Positions 1 through 5,451 of a stretch of 14,130 nt of DNA are shown piece after piece. Position 1 is the stretch's first letter; the number at the start of each line of letters is the position of its first letter. Source of the stretch: CAZJFC01 sp964545245. GTDB lineage: Bacteria > Pseudomonadota > Alphaproteobacteria > Rickettsiales > 21-14-0-20-44-7. The DNA lies in assembly GCA_964545245.1 (NCBI GenBank), contig CAZJFC010000046.1, forward strand, positions 1 through 14,130, read 5' to 3'. Below the pieces are notes generated by a model. That model ran no database searches. It saw only the letters and a list, made by a program, of their open reading frames with translations, and was not told the DNA's origin. The translations under genes were made by a program, and so were the position numbers.

Positions 1-581
1 AGAATTGCGATAATGACATAACCTTCCGCGATATGGCGGTCAATGACGGTTCGGACGCCGCGAATTTTTTTGATGATGTCATCATCTGGCGTACGCCCCC
101 GATGATCGAGGATGAAACCGGCTCGCTCGGTACCAGCGGTTCGGGAGGGGGTAACGCAAGCAGCCTTGCGGCCAATGATGATATAGAAGAAAATTGGAGC
201 AATTTCCGTGGCGTTTATGCAACCAGCCAAACAATAGATGCTCCCTACCAAGCAACTGCCACTCCCTCCTGCTATGGTAGTCAATGTCCGTTATTTACGT
301 TTGATCCTGAAAACACAAGACGGAGTTGCTCAACCGAGCCGGGTTTTCAATATCATTGCAATGAAATACAGATACCGGATGATATTAGCCTGATAGCAGT
401 AACCTCTAGCTGCCACCAATTATATTATAGCTCGTCAGGCTGGCATATACCTATAAGCTACGGGACCTCCGCAAATCATAAAATGATGACTTGGCTAGTG
501 CGGCTGACTAATGATCGAAGGCTTAAAATAGGAGGGATTTGCTCTACTTATAGTTCTTTACAGATTCGGTTCGTGGAATGA
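1..581 (+). CDS. Pilin-like protein with C-terminal six-cysteine domain (5' end outside window)
   Basis: The reading frame is open to the left edge, so the gene starts upstream; an internal ATG lies at 33. Counting from that ATG, residues 1-28 contain a DDVIIW motif, resembling the end of the globular head of type IV pilin or pseudopilin-like proteins; this is a resemblance only. Residues 29-44 form a Gly/Ser-rich linker (SGSGGG). Residues 54-182 align end to end with the next gene's product: NWxxF near the start, six cysteines at 80, 85, 99, 109, 127 and 170, an IPD motif, a (L/I)TNxRR motif and a QIR(F/Y) ending. The conserved even number of cysteines suggests disulfides in an exported domain. 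I infer a surface appendage subunit carrying this domain at its C-terminus. Function is not recognised. The pilin assignment is tentative; the paralogy is clear from the residues. Confidence 0.6.
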   Translation, partial: NCDNDITFRDMAVNDGSDAANFFDDVIIWRTPPMIEDETGSLGTSGSGGGNASSLAANDDIEENWSNFRGVYATSQTIDAPYQATATPSCYGSQCPLFTFDPENTRRSCSTEPGFQYHCNEIQIPDDISLIAVTSSCHQLYYSSSGWHIPISYGTSANHKMMTWLVRLTNDRRLKIGGICSTYSSLQIRFVE

Positions 582-636
582 GGGTTCATAAAAAGCCTTG
601 GAATTTATTACAAACTTGCTGAAGGGGAAATAGAGC

Positions 637-1188
637 ATGAAAAACAATGTTATAAAAAATATCTTTCTTACATTAACAATAATGCATATTTTCGCAATAT
701 CCGCCAATGCATCTATAGGTTCGGGCGTCAGGGAAAGTCTGGTTTTTTCGGATATCCCGCGCAAAATCAACTTGCCTGATATGACGGCAATTCAGGTCGC
801 AGGCCTTAACTGGGTTGCATTTGAAGGGGTGGCTGTTCGTTCTGCTACTTACACGGTAGGTAATCCATCTCATTGCCCGACAGGGCCCGGAAGATGCTTG
901 CTGGTAATGCTGGATACCCATAATGCCAAAAGGCAGTGCGGTACTAGCCCCTATCATACTCTATACTGCAAGGGGATCAGGATACCCGACCATGTAAACA
1001 AAATACTGATTTATTCCCATATCTGCAACGGCATCACATTTATGGATGACCCTGATGTAATAATAAACCCTGCCATATTTTCCATGCAGCAGCGTCCCAT
1101 ACCAATACTTGTTGAGATAACTAACAACAGGCGGGACCTCATTTTCGGCGATAGCTGTAATAGTATGCAAATACGATATATCGATTAG
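637..1188 (+). CDS. Secreted six-cysteine protein, paralogue of the preceding gene
   Basis: 183 residues. The start has an AAGGGG ribosome binding site 9 nt upstream. Residues 1-25 form a signal peptide: Lys/Asn-rich start, hydrophobic stretch IFLTLTIMHIFAI, and an ANA cleavage motif at 23-25. The mature part, from about residue 58, aligns with the C-terminal domain of the upstream gene. Cysteines at 80, 87, 101, 111, 130 and 174 occur in the same order and nearly the same spacing, with shared NWxxF, IPD, TNNRR and QIRY motifs. The gene lies 55 bp after its paralogue on the same strand, probably co-transcribed. I infer a periplasmic or extracellular protein with up to three disulfides, perhaps a partner or free version of the pilin-linked domain. 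I recognise no named family. Base composition is more AT-rich than the housekeeping genes to the right. Confidence 0.7.
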   Translation: MKNNVIKNIFLTLTIMHIFAISANASIGSGVRESLVFSDIPRKINLPDMTAIQVAGLNWVAFEGVAVRSATYTVGNPSHCPTGPGRCLLVMLDTHNAKRQCGTSPYHTLYCKGIRIPDHVNKILIYSHICNGITFMDDPDVIINPAIFSMQQRPIPILVEITNNRRDLIFGDSCNSMQIRYID

Positions 1189-1227
1189 ATTGCGTATGGC
1201 TGAAGCTATCCTTGCTTTACCCTGAGT

Positions 1228-1935
1228 CTAGGCCACTTTCTTCCACAACGGGTCTTTGAGTTTGCTCACAAATTCCTCATGCGCGGTAAGTTCCGCTTCG
1301 GTCAGCGCAAATTCACGCGGGGCATGGAACTCCCTCTCCTGCTGCCGCTCTATTTTTTCCTGCTCCTCGATCTGCGCGATTGCGTTGCCCGTATAAGCCG
1401 CAAACTGCAGATTACGCTGGGTCGCCCCCGCTCCCATCATCTCGGCATAAACATCGGCAAGCAACTCGGCGTCGAGCAATGCGCCGTGGTTCACACGCGC
1501 GGCCAGGTCGATATTGAAACGGTTGCAGAGCGCATCAAGGCTGTTTTTCGCGCCGGGATATTTCTTACGCGCATAAAGCAACGTACAGAAAGTCTTGTCG
1601 TCATGGATCGGCGGGATGCCAAGCTGGTGGAAATGGTGGTTGAGGAAGCCAAGGTCGAACGAAGCGTTATGGATAACAAGTTTGGAGTCACCAATAAATT
1701 CAATAACATCCGCCACAACTTCCTTGAACTTCGGTTTATCTTTCAGGAATTCGGTGGTGATGCCGTGCACCTTCACCGCGCCTTCGGAAACCTCGCGTTC
1801 CGGGTTAATGTAGAACTGCAATGTCTTGCCGGTACGGTATTTATTTACCAGCTCCACCATACCTATTTCGATGATCCTGTGGCCTTCCAGCGGGCTGATG
1901 CCGGTAGTTTCAGTGTCTAATACAATTTCGCGCAT
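1228..1935 (-). CDS. dnaQ: DNA polymerase III epsilon subunit (3'-5' proofreading exonuclease)
   Basis: 235 residues, usual length for the family. The DEDDh exonuclease motifs are complete: ExoI DTETTG at 7-12 (D7, E9), ExoII HNASFD at 89-94 (D94), and ExoIII with H150 and D155 in HGALLDAELLADVY. These residues bind two metal ions and remove misincorporated nucleotides as part of the polymerase III core with DnaE. After the nuclease domain comes QRNLQF at 173-178, which fits the QxxLxF beta-clamp binding pattern. The C-terminal part is charged and probably carries the polymerase-binding tail. The gene starts 9 bp after coaE stops and is last in the minus-strand block PPSR-aroE-coaE-dnaQ, the order seen next to the Caulobacter origin. 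Only 39 bp separate its stop from the convergent secreted-protein gene. Confidence 0.97.
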   Translation of the reverse strand: MREIVLDTETTGISPLEGHRIIEIGMVELVNKYRTGKTLQFYINPEREVSEGAVKVHGITTEFLKDKPKFKEVVADVIEFIGDSKLVIHNASFDLGFLNHHFHQLGIPPIHDDKTFCTLLYARKKYPGAKNSLDALCNRFNIDLAARVNHGALLDAELLADVYAEMMGAGATQRNLQFAAYTGNAIAQIEEQEKIERQQEREFHAPREFALTEAELTAHEEFVSKLKDPLWKKVA

Positions 1936-1944
1936 TTGGGCAAC

Positions 1945-2523
1945 CTAACGGCTGATACCCAGTTTTTCAAGGATATTCTTTACCTGCACGGTAACGTCCT
2001 CACCGCTGTTCTCAATAATAAAGTCCGAATTACGCATTTTTTCCTTGGTCGGGATCTGGTTCTGGCGGGCAAGGACCTGCTTAAGTTTTTCTTCCGTCAT
2101 CCCCGGCCTTGCCAGTGCGCGTTTCTTCTGGACCTCAGGCTTTACATTCACAAAAATAACGTGATCGCAAATCTGCTGCGCCCTTGTTTCAAACAATAAA
2201 GGAATTTCCAGGACAACCGGCTTATCTTTATGCAGCTCAATAAAATCGCGGTTACGCGCACGCACTTTCGGGTGCATGATGGTTTCAAGTTTTTCGAGTT
2301 TTTCATTATCGGCAAAAACCAGCCTGCCGAGAATTTTCCTGTCTATTTTGCCATCCACCACCGCTTCAGGAAAAGCGGCGGCAACTTCTGCGAAGGCTTC
2401 TTCGTCCATCACGTTATGGGCAACCTTGTCGGAATCCTGCACCATTGCGCCCTGCCCGCGGAATATTTCCGCAACATGTGATTTGCCGGAAGCAAAATTC
2501 CCCGTGATACCGATTACAGGCAT
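1945..2523 (-). CDS. coaE: Dephospho-CoA kinase
   Basis: 192 residues, typical length. It phosphorylates the 3'-hydroxyl of the ribose of dephospho-CoA, the last step of coenzyme A synthesis, in the cytoplasm. The P-loop GNFASGKS is at residues 8-15. D30 and D32 follow in QDSDKVAH, the region of the substrate-binding aspartate, and HPKVR at 84-88 is the family's conserved His-Pro motif. The start codon lies within the last codons of aroE (10-bp overlap), so translation is probably coupled. dnaQ follows after 9 bp. Nothing unusual was seen in the protein. Confidence 0.96.
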   Translation of the reverse strand: MPVIGITGNFASGKSHVAEIFRGQGAMVQDSDKVAHNVMDEEAFAEVAAAFPEAVVDGKIDRKILGRLVFADNEKLEKLETIMHPKVRARNRDFIELHKDKPVVLEIPLLFETRAQQICDHVIFVNVKPEVQKKRALARPGMTEEKLKQVLARQNQIPTKEKMRNSDFIIENSGEDVTVQVKNILEKLGISR

Positions 2524-3329
2524 TTCAATACATGCTCCCTCAACTCATTTGTCACTTCCGGCCTTTTCCCGAACCAGAATTCAAAACCCTGCACCGCCTG
2601 ATATAACAACATGCCCAGCCCATCAACGGTTTTTAGCCCGGCTGCCTTTGCGTTCTTAAGGAAATCGGTTTCCAGCGGATTGTAAACAATGTCATTCACC
2701 GCTGCGTGTTTTGGCAATTCCTCAAAATCGATATCTATTTTCCCCTCGCCTTTTATTCCCAGCGAGGTGGTGTTCACTACCAGATCCATATCCGGCAAAA
2801 TTACATCCTTCGCCGCCCAGCCGATCGCCCCGCAATTGAATTCCTTTGCGAGTTTTTCAGCTTTTTCATGGGTGCGGTTGGAGATCGTCACCTTCGCGCC
2901 GAAGCGTTGCAGGCCGAGGATAACCGCCCGCGCCGCGCCGCCCGCGCCAAGCACCAGCGCGTTCTTGGGGATAACTCCGCTCACCCGCAAATTTTCCATG
3001 AAGCCGAAAACATCAGTATTATAGCCATGAATCCTGCCTTTCTCAAAAACCAGCGTATTCACCGCGCCAACCTGTTTTGCAAGCGGGTCAACCTCATCGC
3101 AAAGCAGCAGGAGTTTTTCCTTATGCGGAATGGTCACATTGCCGCCAACGAAAGTTTCCGGCAATTTTTTCACGGTTTTAACCAGATATTCCGGCGGCAC
3201 GTTGATCGCCTCATAGCTGCCATCGACACCATATTGCTTCAACCAGAAACCATGCAGTTTTGGCGACAGCGAGTGCGCGACCGGATAGCCGATAATGAAT
3301 GCCTTATGTTCTGCCTTACTGTTTAGCAT
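2514..3329 (-). CDS. aroE: Shikimate 5-dehydrogenase
   Basis: 271 residues. It reduces 3-dehydroshikimate to shikimate with NADPH in aromatic amino acid synthesis. Visible family residues: the shikimate-binding SLS at 20-22, NVTIPHK ending in the catalytic K70, N91, NTD ending in the catalytic D106, the dinucleotide-binding loop GAGGAARA at 128-135, and NRT at 151-153, which reads the NADP phosphate. YNP at 216-218 and Q244 near the C-terminus also fit. It overlaps PPSR upstream by 14 bp and coaE downstream by 10 bp, so the block is a tight operon. In Caulobacter a maf gene separates PPSR and aroE; here it is missing and the two genes overlap directly. Confidence 0.97.
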   Translation of the reverse strand: MLNSKAEHKAFIIGYPVAHSLSPKLHGFWLKQYGVDGSYEAINVPPEYLVKTVKKLPETFVGGNVTIPHKEKLLLLCDEVDPLAKQVGAVNTLVFEKGRIHGYNTDVFGFMENLRVSGVIPKNALVLGAGGAARAVILGLQRFGAKVTISNRTHEKAEKLAKEFNCGAIGWAAKDVILPDMDLVVNTTSLGIKGEGKIDIDFEELPKHAAVNDIVYNPLETDFLKNAKAAGLKTVDGLGMLLYQAVQGFEFWFGKRPEVTNELREHVLKCL

Positions 3330-4146
3330 CTCTTCTCACATTCAGTTTCTGGATAATCAGCGCGGCGGTTTCCTCGACGCTTTTTTTGGTCACGTCGATA
3401 ACCGGCCATTTCTGCTGGTTGAAAAACTTTTTGGCTTCCGCCAGCTCATGCTCGATTTTTTCAAGGTCGGTGTAATCATTATTATCCGCAGCGCCTGGGT
3501 GGTCAAGCCCGGCAAGGCGGCTTTTGCGTATTTGCGAAAGGCGCTCCGGGGCGATCGTAAGCGCGACCACCAGCGGTTTTTTGAGGCCAAGCACGCCGTC
3601 CGGCAAATCGCAGCCCGGAACATATGGCACATTGGCGGTTTTATATCCGCGGTAAGCAAGGTACATGGTCGTCGGTGATTTGGAAGTGCGGGAAACCCCG
3701 ACGATAACGATATCCGCTTCTTCCAGCTCCCATGCGGCCTGCCCGTCATCATGCGCGAGCGCGAAGTTCACGATCTCCACGCGCTCGAAATAATCCGCGT
3801 CCATTTCGTGCTGTTTACCCGTACGGTGGCTCGGCTGGCGGCCAAGGAAGCGGGAAAGTTCCTGAATCGCGCGGTTGATGACCGGCACAACCGGGATTCC
3901 CAGTTTGATGCATTCCTCTTTCAGGAAGTTGGAAAGGTTATCATCGGCGATCGTATAAAAAACTATCCCGCGGTTTTTCTGGACCGATTCCATGAGCTTT
4001 TCGATCTGCGCCTTTGAGCGTATCATCGACCAGAGATGCTCTTCCGCTTCCACCCCCTCAAACTGGGCAAGGGCCGCGCGGGAAACGCTGGCCACGGTCT
4101 CGCCCGTGGAATCAGAAACCAGGTATAAATTAAAAATGTCTGACAT
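3316..4146 (-). CDS. Pyruvate, phosphate dikinase / PEP synthase regulatory protein (DUF299 family)
   Basis: 276 residues from the chosen ATG. Members of this family are bifunctional: they phosphorylate a threonine of PPDK or PEP synthase using ADP and remove it again by phosphorolysis, switching PEP formation off and on. The sequence opens with LVSDSTGETV and carries the ADP-binding loop GVSRTSKSPT at 150-159, then YRGYK and a VPGCDLP segment, all typical. The frame extends 16 codons upstream to a TTG at 4194, but the family usually begins just before the LYLVSDSTGE segment and the TTG version would include a perfect DnaA box, so I start at the ATG of MSDIFN. I see no strong Shine-Dalgarno sequence at it. 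The gene is the homologue of the one flanking Caulobacter oriC, which anchors the origin call for the adjacent gap. Confidence 0.93.
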   Translation of the reverse strand: MSDIFNLYLVSDSTGETVASVSRAALAQFEGVEAEEHLWSMIRSKAQIEKLMESVQKNRGIVFYTIADDNLSNFLKEECIKLGIPVVPVINRAIQELSRFLGRQPSHRTGKQHEMDADYFERVEIVNFALAHDDGQAAWELEEADIVIVGVSRTSKSPTTMYLAYRGYKTANVPYVPGCDLPDGVLGLKKPLVVALTIAPERLSQIRKSRLAGLDHPGAADNNDYTDLEKIEHELAEAKKFFNQQKWPVIDVTKKSVEETAALIIQKLNVRRDAKQ

Positions 4147-4159
4147 AGTGTTTACAATA

Positions 4160-4168
4160 TGTGGATAA
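4160..4168 (-). promoter_or_regulatory. DnaA box, exact consensus
   Basis: TGTGGATAA on the plus strand is TTATCCACA on the minus strand. It lies 14-22 bp upstream of the PPSR start codon, so DnaA bound here could also affect PPSR operon expression. Confidence 0.75.
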
Positions 4169-4227
4169 CTTAGCCAATCATCCGAAACAAGCAAAGATAT
4201 TCACATCCATGCACATCCATCCAATAG

Positions 4228-4245
4228 TTATTCACATGTGGATAA
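4228..4245. promoter_or_regulatory. Back-to-back inverted pair of DnaA boxes
   Basis: TTATTCACA (4228-4236, plus, one mismatch) abuts TGTGGATAA (4237-4245, exact on minus) with no spacer, giving a near-palindromic 18-bp site. A weaker TTATTCATA follows at 4249-4257. Confidence 0.75.
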
Positions 4246-4257
4246 CTGTTATTCATA

Positions 4258-4330
4258 GTTGTTAGTTATTGGTCATCGGATATCAGGAAACCATTGAAAA
4301 ACCTGATGACTGACAACTAATGACTAATGG
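4258..4330. repeat. Inverted array of degenerate 7-bp repeats between DnaA boxes
   Basis: The right arm is four consecutive heptads: CTGATGA, CTGACAA, CTAATGA, CTAATGG (4303-4330). The left arm, read on the minus strand, has related heptads (CCGATGA, CCAATAA, CTAACAA). Segments 4262-4277 and 4305-4320 are complementary at 13 of 16 positions, and ATCAGG (4282-4287) pairs with CCTGAT (4302-4307), so the region can form a cruciform or hairpin. A related heptad array lies before rpsM. Confidence 0.65.
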
Positions 4331-4339
4331 CAATAACCC

Positions 4340-4362
4340 TGTGGATAAGTCATTAATCCACA
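4340..4362. promoter_or_regulatory. Inverted pair of DnaA boxes beside the AT-rich segment
   Basis: The exact box TGTGGATAA (4340-4348, minus) is followed 5 bp later by TAATCCACA (4354-4362, plus, one mismatch). The pair sits immediately left of the AT-rich candidate unwinding segment, a typical arrangement for duplex opening. Confidence 0.72.
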
Positions 4363-4370
4363 ATTCGGCG

Positions 4371-4430
4371 CGCTTAATAAATAACTATAATAAAGCTATA
4401 AGAATATATTCTTATTTTATTTGTTTTAGT
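4371..4430. other. AT-rich segment, candidate DNA unwinding element
   Basis: Nearly all A and T, with few G or C over 60 bp. It contains a perfect 16-bp palindrome at 4399-4414 (TAAGAATA/TATTCTTA) and runs of T at its right end. It directly follows the strongest DnaA box pair. The unwinding role is inferred. Confidence 0.55.
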
Positions 4431-4459
4431 CAGTAGCTGCGTCCTGCTAATGACCATCC

Positions 4460-4468
4460 TTATCCATA
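4460..4468 (+). promoter_or_regulatory. DnaA box, one mismatch
   Basis: TTATCCATA differs from TTATCCACA at one position. It lies on the other side of the AT-rich segment from the main box cluster. Confidence 0.5.
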
Positions 4469-4495
4469 AACAAAATCTATCAATAATCGAAAATC

Positions 4496-4512
4496 GATAA
4501 GTTTTACTTATC
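4496..4512. repeat. Small inverted repeat in the origin region
   Basis: GATAAG (4496-4501) and CTTATC (4507-4512) are exact inverted arms around TTTTA. It lies in AT-rich DNA right of the last DnaA box. No protein partner is known from the sequence. Confidence 0.45.
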
Positions 4513-4546
4513 AATCTTCCCCTACCGACTGACCGAATCCTGCCCA

Positions 4547-4569
4547 TAATCCTAATTTAATTAGGATTA
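4547..4569. repeat. Perfect 23-bp palindrome (11-bp arms, 1-bp centre)
   Basis: The left arm TAATCCTAATT (4547-4557) and right arm AATTAGGATTA (4559-4569) are exact reverse complements around a single T at 4558. It lies about 60 bp upstream of the -35 element at 4631. Exact dyads like this are usual for dimeric regulator sites; no T-tract follows, so it is not a terminator. Confidence 0.6.
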
Positions 4570-4630
4570 GTCATATCTATCTGGATTTTATAAGCTTTTC
4601 TTTTAAAATGATATTTATCGGAATATTTGC

Positions 4631-4660
4631 TTGACAAGCCGCAATCTAAAATGGTATTAT
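4631..4660 (+). promoter_or_regulatory. Sigma-70-type promoter for an unassigned short transcript
   Basis: TTGACA (4631-4636) and TATTAT (4655-4660) with an 18-bp spacer. Expected transcription start is near 4667. No recognised gene lies directly downstream; the transcript would run through the 17-codon reading frame at 4698 and into the palindromic composite at 4777. Confidence 0.6.
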
Positions 4661-4697
4661 CTAGAAATATCATAATTAAAGGCGGGGTGATATCCGC

Positions 4698-4751
4698 ATG
4701 TTATTTGACATCGTGAGTGAAATTAAAAAGGCACTGGGCTACAGGCACTAG
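4698..4751 (+). CDS. Possible 17-residue peptide or leader reading frame
   Basis: ATG to TAG encodes MLFDIVSEIKKALGYRH, about 30 nt after the predicted transcription start. A G-rich stretch (GGCGGGG) lies 11 nt upstream of the ATG, further than ideal for a ribosome binding site and partly inside a small GCGG/CCGC hairpin. The peptide could form an amphipathic helix. It is too short for compositional evidence of coding; the transcript may instead be a non-coding RNA. I do not recognise SRP RNA, tmRNA or 6S RNA signatures here. Confidence 0.25.
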   Translation: MLFDIVSEIKKALGYRH

Positions 4752-4776
4752 GCAACGGGGAGGTTTTGCCTTACTC

Positions 4777-4931
4777 CCGTCATACCGGAATTTTTTTCAG
4801 GAGGAAAAAATATCCGGTATCCGGTAATGAAAAGTCAGTAGGCTTTTTATTACATTAAAAATGTTTCCTAACATTTTTAATATGGATCCCCCGATAAATT
4901 TTTCTCCTGAAAAATTTTCGGAGGATGACGG
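4777..4931. mobile_element. MITE-like composite of two inverted palindromic repeats
   Basis: Element A (4777-4826) begins CCGTCATACCGG and folds into a stem (ACCGGA 4784-4789 with TCCGGT 4813-4818, extended by a T-run/A-run pairing) with loop CAGGAGG. Element B (4882-4931) is the same kind of unit inverted: TGGATCC at its left, GGATGACGG at its right, stems CCGA/TCGG and AAATTTTTC/GAAAAATTT, loop TCCT. On the minus strand B aligns with A across its length, including the CCGTCAT edge and the CAGGAG loop. Between them lies a perfect hairpin, ATTAAAAATGTT (4854-4865) and AACATTTTTAAT (4870-4881), loop TCCT. The outer TGGATCC...GATGACG pattern resembles dispersed palindromic repeats common in alphaproteobacterial genomes. 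Mobility is inferred; no transposase is present. Confidence 0.5.
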
Positions 4932-5047
4932 AGGTGGGGGATGATGGTAGAGGAGCAAGCGAGGCAGGAGGCCGAGCCAGCCTTGGGCGTGCCGAAGGCA
5001 CAGCTCATCCGGGCAGCAGGAGCTGCGAAGGGAGTGAAATTATATGC
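4932..5047. other. GC-rich noncoding stretch with small hairpins
   Basis: After the palindromic composite the DNA turns GC-rich and purine-rich on the plus strand. It has perfect small hairpins: GTGCC-gaa-GGCAC (4989-5001) and GCAGC-agga-GCTGC (5013-5026). A minus-strand frame crosses it from a GTG at 5077, but its low-complexity translation rich in Ala, Ser, Pro and Cys and its run into the palindromic repeat argue against a real protein. Most likely it is more of the dispersed repeat or an RNA of unknown kind. Confidence 0.3.
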
Positions 5048-5076
5048 TTGACAGGGGGGAAAGGGTGAATTATACA
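5048..5076 (+). promoter_or_regulatory. Near-consensus sigma-70 promoter for the rpsN operon
   Basis: TTGACA (5048-5053), a 17-bp spacer, then TATACA (5071-5076). Start of transcription is expected near 5083, giving a leader of about 50 nt to the rpsN start. This would drive the detached second half of the spc operon, which lacks the usual upstream genes. Confidence 0.72.
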
Positions 5077-5133
5077 CCCACTCCCTATTTATAGGATACT
5101 ATAGATAATTTAATCTAAAAGTCCGAGGACATA

Positions 5134-5439
5134 ATGGCAAAAGTAAGTGCATTTGAAAAAAACGCCAAGCGTGCGCGTTTAATTAAGAAATACGCCAAGA
5201 AGCGCGAAGCCCTTAAAGCGGAAATCAAAAACGACAAGCTTGACCCGGAAGCAAGGATGCAGGCGGTTTTCGCTTTAGCAGCATTGCCCCGTAATGGTTC
5301 AAAAAGCCGTTATCGCAACCGTTGCAAAGTTACCGGCCGCCCGCGCGGGAACTACCGCATTTTCGGCCTTTCACGTATCGCATTGCGTGAACTCGCTTCA
5401 AACGGCCAGATCCCTGGCGTTGTAAAAGCAAGCTGGTAA
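5134..5439 (+). CDS. rpsN: 30S ribosomal protein S14
   Basis: 101 residues, the length of the zinc-free long form. The C-terminal half has RYRNRCKVTGRPRGNYRIFG and ends VKASW as in proteobacterial S14; only one cysteine is present, so there is no CxxC zinc ribbon. S14 assembles late into the head of the 30S subunit. GAGG lies 5 nt before the ATG. Normally rplE precedes it in the spc operon; here about 1 kb of noncoding DNA and the candidate origin do. rpsH follows after 12 bp. Confidence 0.98.
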   Translation: MAKVSAFEKNAKRARLIKKYAKKREALKAEIKNDKLDPEARMQAVFALAALPRNGSKSRYRNRCKVTGRPRGNYRIFGLSRIALRELASNGQIPGVVKASW

Positions 5440-5451
5440 GGAGGAAAAATC

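Larger units (their letters stand above)
4150..4620. other. oriC: Candidate chromosomal replication origin (oriC)
   Basis: This intergenic stretch starts at the 5' end of the PPSR gene, where Caulobacter-type alphaproteobacteria have their origin. It holds three exact DnaA boxes (TGTGGATAA, i.e. TTATCCACA on the minus strand) at 4160-4168, 4237-4245 and 4340-4348. Boxes with one mismatch are TTATTCACA at 4228-4236, TAATCCACA at 4354-4362 and TTATCCATA at 4460-4468; weaker ones are at 4197-4205 and 4249-4257. A very AT-rich segment follows at 4371-4430, with further AT-rich palindromes to 4569. Transcription diverges on the two sides. I saw no TTAA-N7-TTAA CtrA site and one GANTC site (4535-4539). 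The origin call is inference from context plus box density. Confidence 0.75.

Noticed and set aside
558..770. Minus-strand frame over the start of the second secreted-protein gene
   Set aside because: Opposes a frame with a clear signal peptide, ribosome binding site and paralogue support.
1279..1920. Long plus-strand open frame opposite dnaQ
   Set aside because: Shadow of the dnaQ coding sequence, which has complete catalytic motifs on the minus strand; the same holds for plus-strand frames opposite aroE, coaE and PPSR.
4147..4194. Extended PPSR start at TTG 4194
   Set aside because: Adds 16 residues before the usual family start and covers an exact DnaA box; the ATG at 4146 is more likely.
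4371..4620. CtrA binding sites in the origin
   Set aside because: TTAA occurs several times but never with the TTAA-N7-TTAA spacing.
4667..4776. SRP RNA, tmRNA or 6S RNA in the orphan transcript
   Set aside because: No GGTCAGG...GGAAGCAGCC SRP core, no tmRNA tag or tRNA-like ends, and no long closing stem with central bubble was seen.
4877..5077. Minus-strand open frame of 66 codons in the noncoding region
   Set aside because: GTG start, no ribosome binding site, low-complexity translation, and it runs through the palindromic repeat; its start overlaps the -10 element of the rpsN promoter.
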